Assembly (NCBI GenBank): GCA_002839125.1
Contig: PGXI01000032.1
Span: forward strand, 1-12,648
Origin: Tenericutes bacterium HGW-Tenericutes-5
GTDB taxonomy: Bacteria > Bacillota_I > Bacilli_A > Izemoplasmatales > Hujiaoplasmataceae
Direction of reading: 5' to 3'
Length of the DNA: 12,648 bases
Shown here: positions 8,149-12,648 of the stretch, piece after piece
How the letters are laid out: every line of letters begins with the position of its first letter
Position numbering within the stretch: position 1 is the first letter of the stretch
The notes under the pieces: generated by a model
Database searches by the model: none
Told to the model about the DNA's origin: nothing
The model's input: the letters and a program-made list of their open reading frames with translations, nothing else
Made by a program: the position numbers and the translations under genes

Positions 8149-8164
8149 ACGAAAACGTTTTCGT
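8149..8164. promoter_or_regulatory. LacI-family operator, perfect 16-bp palindrome
   Basis: ACGAAAACGTTTTCGT is a perfect palindrome with the central CG step typical of LacI/GalR-family operators. It starts 4 nt downstream of the -10 box, covers the predicted transcription start near 8161-8162 and ends right next to the ribosome binding site. A bound repressor would block RNA polymerase. No LacI-type regulator gene is in the window, so the cognate regulator is unidentified. Confidence 0.85.
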
Positions 8165-8168
8165 TTAT

Positions 8169-8197
8169 ATTATAACTAATTATGTAAACGCTGTCAA
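8169..8197 (-). promoter_or_regulatory. consensus sigma-A promoter of the glucan operon
   Basis: On the minus strand, TTGACA (8192-8197) and TATAAT (8169-8174) are separated by exactly 17 nt, a perfect match to the vegetative consensus. The predicted start falls near 8161-8162, giving a leader of roughly 27 nt. A promoter this strong needs repression, which fits the operator and cre-like site that overlap it. Confidence 0.92.
8182..8197. promoter_or_regulatory. cre-like catabolite repression site (CcpA)
   Basis: ATGTAAACGCTGTCAA matches the Firmicutes cre consensus WTGNAARCGNWWWCAW at all constrained positions except one (G for W at 8193). It covers the whole -35 box and part of the spacer of the glucan operon promoter, a position where CcpA would exclude RNA polymerase. 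Glucose repression of the operon is inferred; the presence of CcpA in this organism is not shown here. Confidence 0.7.
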
Positions 8198-8231
8198 TAA
8201 ACTTTGCTCAAAAATAGAGTTGATGTTAAAA

Positions 8232-8248
8232 TGTGAAACTTTTTCACA
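8232..8248 (-). terminator. secondary hairpin downstream of the kinase terminator
   Basis: Arms TGTGAAA (8232-8238) and TTTCACA (8242-8248) form a 7-bp stem with a 3-nt loop, followed on the minus strand by ATTTTAA. It lies immediately beyond the main terminator and could be a back-up stop that protects the tightly controlled glucan operon promoter from read-through. Alternatively it could be a protein-binding palindrome just upstream of that promoter. Confidence 0.45.
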
Positions 8249-8277
8249 AAAAAATACTCACAATATTGTGAGTATTT
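8248..8277 (-). terminator. intrinsic terminator of the guanylate kinase-like gene
   Basis: A perfect 26-bp palindrome (8252-8277), folding as an 11-bp stem with an ATAT loop, is followed on the minus strand by seven T residues (8248-8254). It lies about 20 nt after the kinase stop. There is no T-run on the plus strand, so it acts on minus-strand transcripts and separates the kinase from the glucan operon. Confidence 0.9.
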
Positions 8278-8296
8278 ATCTAGTATATATATAATC

Positions 8297-8866
8297 TTAA
8301 AAAAGGCTTAATTGTTTTCCGCAAAGTTTCTTTTTTTCAAGGATTTCTAAGTAACTAAAATATATTTTGTCAGCTAATTCTGAAAGGGTTACTTCATTTG
8401 TATCAATTACTAAATCTAAACCAGAAATTTTCTTTAAATTGAACTCTTCTCTATCGGCCTTAATTCTTTTCTTAATATCTTCAGGATGATCTTTTCTTAA
8501 CTTCATTCTTTTGATTCTTGTGCTTTCTTTAGTCTTTAAGAAAATAGCTACTATTTGGCAGTCACTCTTCTCAAGAAATGAATGTAAACCTTGTGGTTCT
8601 AAAATTATAAACTTGTCATCTGCTAGTTCGTTTTTAGGAGTGCCATAAAAGTTATTATTGTACATTGCCGTTTCTAAAAAAAAGCCATCTTTTTTTAATT
8701 GATTGAATTTTGTTTTAGTCACAAAATGATAATCAAAACCATCAATTTCATTGATTCTTTTCTTTCTAGTCGTACACGTTACTACTCGAGAGATTGGATA
8801 GCGATTTATCATAATTTTTGCTGATTCAGTTTTGCCAGAGGCACTAGGTCCAATTAAAACTAACAT
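8297..8866 (-). CDS. guanylate kinase-like P-loop nucleotide kinase
   Basis: 189 residues, close to the usual guanylate kinase length of about 200. The P-loop GPSASGKT (6-13) is followed by the GMP-site region TTRKKR (32-37), DYHF (45-48), FFLE (62-65) and YGT (74-76), all in guanylate kinase order. Then the canonical DVQG element is replaced by EPQG (90-93), the lid RIKRMKLRKDHPEDIKKRI is present, and the usual C-terminal VND motif reads VIDTNE. The family would phosphorylate GMP to GDP with ATP, but these changes make it a divergent member; it could be a paralogue with another substrate rather than the housekeeping gmk. The ATG is 8 nt after AGGAG (8875-8879). It is a single-gene unit with its own promoter and terminator, divergent from ktrB. 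The fold is secure, the substrate is not. Confidence 0.8.
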   Translation of the reverse strand: MLVLIGPSASGKTESAKIMINRYPISRVVTCTTRKKRINEIDGFDYHFVTKTKFNQLKKDGFFLETAMYNNNFYGTPKNELADDKFIILEPQGLHSFLEKSDCQIVAIFLKTKESTRIKRMKLRKDHPEDIKKRIKADREEFNLKKISGLDLVIDTNEVTLSELADKIYFSYLEILEKKKLCGKQLSLF

Positions 8867-8897
8867 AAAACTATCTCCTATTATTTTTTGTTAATTT

Positions 8898-8926
8898 ATT
8901 ATACCAAAAATATTTTAGTAATGAAA
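8898..8926 (-). promoter_or_regulatory. promoter of the guanylate kinase-like gene (extended -10)
   Basis: On the minus strand TGGTATAAT gives a perfect -10 box (8898-8903) with the TG extension. A weak -35 candidate TTTCAT (8921-8926) lies at 17 nt spacing. The extended -10 probably compensates for the poor -35 box. Confidence 0.7.
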
Positions 8927-8961
8927 GTTTAAAGATAGAATTATCAATATTAAAAATCAAT

Positions 8962-8990
8962 TTGTAAAAACACATGAAAAGTAGTATAAT
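8962..8990 (+). promoter_or_regulatory. promoter of ktrB
   Basis: TTGTAA (8962-8967) and a perfect TATAAT (8985-8990) are spaced by 17 nt. The predicted start near 8997 leaves a leader of about 27 nt before the ATG at 9024. It is back-to-back with the kinase promoter; the -10 boxes are about 80 bp apart and no operator palindrome is apparent between them. Confidence 0.8.
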
Positions 8991-9023
8991 ATCAACGATA
9001 TTTTGACATTAGGGAGTAACTAT

Positions 9024-10349
9024 ATGAAAAAACATAAATTATCACCCTTTGCTGTTGTAGCTATTAGTTTTTTAAGCATTATTCTTTTTGGAACACTGCT
9101 TCTAAAACTTCCGTTTGCAGTTAAGGCAGGAGTTGACGCGCTATCTTGGGTTGATTCGCTTTTTTTATCAACTTCTGCAGTTTGTGTTACTGGGTTATCA
9201 ACTATTCCAAACATCGCAGAGACTTTATCAATTTTCGGCAAAATTGTATTGGCTCTACTAATCCAAATTGGTGGTTTAGGAATAGTAACTATCGCAATAT
9301 ACGTTTTAGTTGTTCTAGGCATTAAAATTGGGGTTACCGAAAGATATGTATTAAAAGAAGCTTTGAATCAGCACCATCTAGGTGGAATGATAAAATTAGT
9401 AAGATCTATTATATTAACTAGTTTAGTAATAGAAGCATTCGGATTTATCCTTAATTTCATTGTATTTATTCAAGATTTTGAATTTATTAACGCCGTAGGT
9501 CATGCTGCTTTCCATACAATTTCATCATTCAATAACGCTGGATTCGACATTTTAGGATCAACGTCCTTGCAAGCTTACAGCGGAAATGTTTTATTAAATA
9601 TTAACACAATGTTGATGATAATTATTGGTGGTATTGGTTTTATTGTGATTAGAGATATTCTTGAAAAGAAGTCATGGAAAAACTTAAGTATCTACTCAAA
9701 AATCGTTATAAAAACCACTTTAATCCTTATTGTTTTAGGCACTTTAGTAATTAAGTTGTTTGAATATGATAACATTACATGGTTAGAGGCAATTTTCCAA
9801 AGTGTAACTACTAGAACCGCTGGTTTTTCTACAGTTAATATTAGTTTATTCTCATACACTACATTGGTTGTGATTATGATGTTCATGTTTATTGGTGCAT
9901 CGCCTAACTCAACCGGTGGTGGTATCAAAACAACAACTCTATTTATCATGTTTAAATCAATCACAAGTTTTCTTTCTGGTAAACCATTTATTACTCATAA
10001 AAGAAAGATTGAAGATCAAAATAAAAACAAAGCTTTTGTAGTAGCCATCTTAGCATTCTCGGTGACGATGTTTATGTTCCTAGTGGTTGCTACCATAGAA
10101 ACGAAGAACACTAATTATAATATGACATTTATTGAAGTCTTGTTTGAAACCTTCTCAGCTTTCGGCACTGTAGGACTTTCAATGGGTATAACTCCACACT
10201 TGATGCCGGCATCTAAAGTTATCTTATCAATTTTAATGTTTATTGGCAGACTTGGACCAATTACAATCTTTGGTATTATGAACAAAAACTGGGGACACCC
10301 AGAGATTTCACACATAAATTATGCAACCGAAAGAGTTTTAGTTGGATAA
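9024..10349 (+). CDS. ktrB: KtrB/TrkH-family potassium transporter membrane subunit
   Basis: 441 residues, the usual KtrB length. The ATG at 9024 is chosen because AGGGAG (9011-9016) is 7 nt upstream; a TTG at 9003 in the same frame would place this site inside the gene. Four selectivity-filter loops, one per M1-P-M2 repeat, are visible with their glycines: VCVTGLST (53-60), SSFNNAGFD (167-175), TTRTAGFST (262-270) and AFGTVGLSMG (379-388). The gating-loop sequence GASPNSTGGGIKTTT after the third repeat and the conserved Arg in FIGRLGPITIF near the C-terminus are characteristic. KtrB forms a dimeric K+ (often Na+-dependent) channel gated by a cytoplasmic KtrA ring. No ktrA is in the window and the gene is followed by a terminator, so it is monocistronic and the KtrA partner must be encoded elsewhere. 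Confidence 0.95.
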   Translation: MKKHKLSPFAVVAISFLSIILFGTLLLKLPFAVKAGVDALSWVDSLFLSTSAVCVTGLSTIPNIAETLSIFGKIVLALLIQIGGLGIVTIAIYVLVVLGIKIGVTERYVLKEALNQHHLGGMIKLVRSIILTSLVIEAFGFILNFIVFIQDFEFINAVGHAAFHTISSFNNAGFDILGSTSLQAYSGNVLLNINTMLMIIIGGIGFIVIRDILEKKSWKNLSIYSKIVIKTTLILIVLGTLVIKLFEYDNITWLEAIFQSVTTRTAGFSTVNISLFSYTTLVVIMMFMFIGASPNSTGGGIKTTTLFIMFKSITSFLSGKPFITHKRKIEDQNKNKAFVVAILAFSVTMFMFLVVATIETKNTNYNMTFIEVLFETFSAFGTVGLSMGITPHLMPASKVILSILMFIGRLGPITIFGIMNKNWGHPEISHINYATERVLVG

Positions 10350-10352
10350 TAC

Positions 10353-10387
10353 AAAAAAGTCAGGATAGCTTATCTTGACTTTTTTTT
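10353..10387 (+). terminator. intrinsic terminator of ktrB, possibly bidirectional
   Basis: A 15-bp stem (10353-10367 with 10371-10385, one G-T wobble) with a GCT loop is followed by T residues to 10387. It begins 4 nt after the ktrB stop. The A-run of the left arm gives six T residues on the opposite strand, so it may also end the minus-strand transcript from 10493; there the wobble becomes a C-A mismatch, making it weaker. No other terminator is seen in 10388-10492. Confidence 0.9.
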
Positions 10388-10492
10388 GGTCTATATTTTA
10401 CTTAACATATATTTTTTATATTTTAGTCAAAAACTTAACTTGTGGTCCAAAACATAAGGATTTAGATGTACAAATACTTATGAAAATACTAA

Positions 10493-11164
10493 CTAAGCAT
10501 GAAATCTTTTTTTGATTTCATCTTTTATTGATTTTGGGAAAAAGAAGATAATAAACAATAAAATTGATACCGCTAGAGCAAAGGCCATGATTGCTGGCCA
10601 AGGTTCACTAATTACTTTAACAAACAATAAGATTATCGGAACCAAAGATAGTATCACAATCGTTAAAAGATATAAAATATAGTCGCGATAATCAATTCTT
10701 TTAATCAAAATTATTCCTGATATTGCTAAATTACATGTGAATAGTAAAAGCGGCATAATATAGTTGTAAGACCAACCCTCTTGTAAAGTTGCTTGATCAA
10801 TTAAAACTAACAGTCCAATTAATAGTGAAGTTAAGAAAGCTAACTTGAAAGCAATATTCTGTTTAGAAAATACCCCGACACTGATTAATACCCAGAAGTA
10901 AAATGTACTTCCGATTGGTATTAATGACCACCATTTACCATTAAATGTTGCTAGGTTAATAATTAAAAGAATAATTATTGATACTATTGTAACAAACAGA
11001 ATTATCCTTTTCGTTAACGGATAAATTTTTCGATTAATTGATACATATTCAGGATATTTCTCAATTACGCCTTTATTTTGTTCACCTTCAAGAACTTGTT
11101 GACAAAGTGGGCAATAGTTATTATTGGTGTTGATTGATATTTTACATTTATCACAATACTTCAT
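10493..11164 (-). CDS. zinc-ribbon six-helix membrane protein (DUF6320-like)
   Basis: 223 residues from the ATG at 11164. This start is chosen over a longer reading because GGAGG (11174-11178) lies 9 nt upstream and the protein then begins directly with the zinc ribbon MKYCDKCK...YCPLC. Two CxxC pairs (Cys4/Cys7 and Cys18/Cys21) form the predicted metal site. After a short cytoplasmic linker there are about six hydrophobic helices (roughly 53-70, 80-98, 105-122, 135-153, 160-182, 190-209) and a basic tail KSIKDEIKKRFHA. The layout resembles DUF6320 membrane proteins, from memory and not checked by search. The gene starts 1 nt after the stop of the acyltransferase-like gene, so translation is probably coupled. 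No enzymatic motif is visible; a role as membrane partner or regulator of the upstream acyltransferase is inferred from linkage. Confidence 0.8.
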   Translation of the reverse strand: MKYCDKCKISINTNNNYCPLCQQVLEGEQNKGVIEKYPEYVSINRKIYPLTKRIILFVTIVSIIILLIINLATFNGKWWSLIPIGSTFYFWVLISVGVFSKQNIAFKLAFLTSLLIGLLVLIDQATLQEGWSYNYIMPLLLFTCNLAISGIILIKRIDYRDYILYLLTIVILSLVPIILLFVKVISEPWPAIMAFALAVSILLFIIFFFPKSIKDEIKKRFHA

Positions 11165-11165
11165 T

Positions 11166-12464
11166 TTAATATTCCTCCACATAATTGCTTTCGACTTCGA
11201 TATCGAAACCAAGATTAGTGAAATGACGGAAAAACTCTCTTTCAATTGTTGTTTCAACGATAGATCGAGTAAAAGTTACTTTAAGTCGATCTCTAAAAGA
11301 AATTACAGAACAGTTCAAAGTGTTGTATTTTCCTGCATATACAGCCGCAGTAACATCTACAACATATGGTTCCATAGATTCTGGAAAATCAACTTTTCCA
11401 ATGTTTGTTAAACTCATGGTGTTCAATTTCATTCCTAACATATTATACCCGATTTTTAAAGCATACTTCTTTAGTATATAAGGTGTGAAACGCAAAAAGA
11501 CATTTTTCTCAAAAGCTACGTTTTCACTCATCTTTCTAATTAATTCTGACTTTGTCATGCCTTTCTCGAATTGTTCTTTAACAAGAATCTTTAATTCTTC
11601 AAAAGTTATATCATCTTTTGTCATTACCAGATTACTCTTAACAAAATTAGAAAAATTACGTAATGTATTTGATGGGAAATGTTTTCTTAAGTTTACAGGA
11701 ACGAATATTTTGACTGGAGCTTGATTGCTTTTTATATGACCACGGTACTGAATCTGAGTAACATATATTGTGTACATCATCAATGCTGCAAAATACTCTG
11801 TCAAAGTTAAACCATTCTCTCTTGCGAGATTAATCATGGCTTGCGTTGACATGTTTCCAGATATTAAACCAGTTAAATCTTCGGCTAAAGGAGTTCCTTT
11901 AATTCTATATGCTCTTTGTTCAGGAACATGCTTACGATTTTTTCGATCATAGAACTTAGAATTAGCATCTTCGTACTCTTCCATACTTGGTCTTTGATTC
12001 TTGGTTGGAACCAAATTATCCGGTTTAATGTCTTTTCCTGTCAAAACTAAGTATTCATAAGTTATGGCTTTTAAAAGCATTATTACTCCTGCCCCATCTG
12101 CTAAAGAATGGAACATTTCTATTACTATGTCTTGGTTTCTATACATCACTCTAAATAAATAACCGTTATTTTTCTTAGGATTTATCTCACCACAGACATA
12201 ATGTTTCAATTCTTCAACGTGAAAAGGCTTAGAGTTATAGTCAAAATAACTCCAAAACAATCCTTTTTTAAGTTTTACTTTAAACATTGGATACCTAGCT
12301 AAAATTGCGTCTACAGCTAACTGTAACAAATCTTTGTCAATAACCTCAGTTAGGCTGACCGCAACTCGAAAAACATTTGTTTCTCGATGATTTGACACTT
12401 CAGGGAAGATTTTTCCCGAATTATCTAATCTAAACCAAGTATCGTAACTTGATTCTTTATTCAT
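11166..12464 (-). CDS. condensation-domain / alcohol-acetyltransferase-like acyltransferase
   Basis: 432 residues from the ATG at 12464, preceded at 6 nt by GAGGGA (12471-12476), which lies within the end of the upstream esterase gene; an earlier in-frame ATG would overlap that gene by 46 nt. The sequence EMFHSLADGAG carries the HxxxDG active-site motif (His119, Asp123, Gly124) of the condensation/CoA-dependent acyltransferase fold that includes NRPS condensation domains, PapA5 and fungal alcohol acetyltransferase. Also typical are the early ILARYPMFKVKL block (54-65), VPVNLRKHFPSNTLRNFSNF (255-274) and SLTNIGKV (351-358), which sits where related enzymes have a second-half SNxG strand. The length fits a stand-alone two-lobed enzyme. 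There are no carrier or adenylation domains nearby, so a free acyl-CoA or lipid donor is more likely than NRPS chemistry. Donor and acceptor are unknown. Confidence 0.8.
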   Translation of the reverse strand: MNKESSYDTWFRLDNSGKIFPEVSNHRETNVFRVAVSLTEVIDKDLLQLAVDAILARYPMFKVKLKKGLFWSYFDYNSKPFHVEELKHYVCGEINPKKNNGYLFRVMYRNQDIVIEMFHSLADGAGVIMLLKAITYEYLVLTGKDIKPDNLVPTKNQRPSMEEYEDANSKFYDRKNRKHVPEQRAYRIKGTPLAEDLTGLISGNMSTQAMINLARENGLTLTEYFAALMMYTIYVTQIQYRGHIKSNQAPVKIFVPVNLRKHFPSNTLRNFSNFVKSNLVMTKDDITFEELKILVKEQFEKGMTKSELIRKMSENVAFEKNVFLRFTPYILKKYALKIGYNMLGMKLNTMSLTNIGKVDFPESMEPYVVDVTAAVYAGKYNTLNCSVISFRDRLKVTFTRSIVETTIEREFFRHFTNLGFDIEVESNYVEEY

Positions 12465-12466
12465 AG

Positions 12467-12648
12467 TTAATCCCTCATCTGCTTGTTTATAAATTCTTTT
12501 ATTAATCTCCATGCTTCTCTTGAAGATGCCATCTTATTAAACCCTAAAGGAAAGACATGAAACATTCCTTCAAAATCATGGATTACTGCATTCTCAATTT
12601 TATCCTGCAAATCTAATGTATCTGATTCAATCATTTCGTGACTGCCGA
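12467..12648 (-). CDS. alpha/beta-hydrolase esterase (C-terminus only)
   Basis: The last 59 residues are visible, GSHEMIESDT...FEGMFHVFPLGF...AWRLIKEFINKQMRD. The pair of a GSxE acidic turn and the G-M-F-H-x-F block is the C-terminal half of the hormone-sensitive-lipase-type esterase catalytic triad: the His in FEGMFHVFP is the catalytic base and the acidic residue in GSHEM, or nearby, is the triad acid. The nucleophilic Ser and oxyanion motifs lie outside the window. The stop at 12467-12469 is 2 nt before the ATG of the acyltransferase-like gene, whose ribosome binding site is inside this gene, so the two are co-transcribed and probably translationally coupled. The substrate would be an acyl ester, possibly the same ester that the neighbour makes or remodels. 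Confidence 0.82.
   Translation of the reverse strand, partial: GSHEMIESDTLDLQDKIENAVIHDFEGMFHVFPLGFNKMASSREAWRLIKEFINKQMRD

Noticed and set aside
9020..9322. Minus-strand open frames within ktrB (also 9692-9964 and 10115-10315)
   Set aside because: They are antisense shadows of a membrane protein whose filter motifs are all intact; none has a credible start signal.
10388..10492. Possible small RNA or gene between ktrB terminator and the next gene
   Set aside because: The 105-bp AT-rich stretch has no convincing promoter, hairpin or open frame.
11165..11257. N-terminal extension of the zinc-ribbon membrane protein by 31 codons
   Set aside because: It would overlap the acyltransferase gene by 92 nt, and the strong ribosome binding site and the zinc-ribbon start both point to the ATG at 11164.
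11124..11411. Plus-strand open frame across the junction of the two minus-strand genes, and others at 11485-11724 and 11770-11952
   Set aside because: They oppose a compact coupled gene pair and show no recognisable domain or start context.
184..12464. UGA-as-tryptophan code (Mycoplasma/Spiroplasma type)
   Set aside because: The long genes have no in-frame TGA and use TGG for conserved Trp, such as the phosphorylase WND motif at 4928-4930, so the standard bacterial code applies.
11166..12464. NRPS condensation domain of a peptide synthetase cluster
   Set aside because: The protein is a single stand-alone domain with no adenylation or carrier domains nearby; the acyltransferase (alcohol-acetyltransferase-like) branch fits better.

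Overview
This is an AT-rich window (roughly one third GC, judged by eye) with strong AGGAGG-type ribosome binding sites, consensus sigma-A promoters, very short gene gaps and TAA/TAG stops. UGA is not read as Trp: no in-frame TGA occurs in the long genes and Trp is TGG. Composition, the APTT-rich lipoprotein and the style of the genes suggest a Firmicutes/Mollicutes-like organism on the standard code, for example an Acholeplasma or Izemoplasma relative. That placement is inference; there is no rRNA or other taxonomic marker here.

Region 1 (1-8197, minus strand) is a beta-glucan utilisation operon. In transcription order it holds a cytoplasmic GH30 enzyme (6812-8134), a very large GH94-clan phosphorylase most like the GH161/GH149 beta-1,3-glucan phosphorylases (3737-6808), an 1177-residue surface lipoprotein with about four CBM4/9-like modules and no catalytic domain (184-3717), and the first 40 codons of a GH5 exo-beta-1,3-glucanase-like enzyme (1-121). 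The single promoter is a perfect TTGACA-N17-TATAAT. It is overlapped by a cre-like CcpA site across the -35 box and by a perfect 16-bp LacI-family operator across the predicted start site. The model: the lipoprotein captures laminarin-like beta-1,3/1,6-glucan at the surface, an importer outside the window brings in oligosaccharides, GH30 and GH5 trim branches and ends, and the phosphorylase releases glucose-1-phosphate.

Region 2 (8232-10387) holds a guanylate kinase-like P-loop kinase (minus) and a KtrB/TrkH potassium channel subunit (plus), divergently transcribed from a 157-bp gap with a promoter for each. The kinase ends at a strong hairpin-plus-T-run terminator that insulates it from the glucan operon. 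ktrB ends at a 15-bp hairpin terminator that may work in both directions.

Region 3 (10493-12648, minus strand) is a tightly coupled trio: the C-terminus of an alpha/beta-hydrolase esterase, a condensation-domain/alcohol-acetyltransferase-like protein with an HxxxDG motif, and a zinc-ribbon six-helix membrane protein (DUF6320-like). Gaps between them are 2 nt and 1 nt. The function of the trio is unknown; it looks like an acyl-transfer/ester system next to the membrane and is the least explained part of the window.
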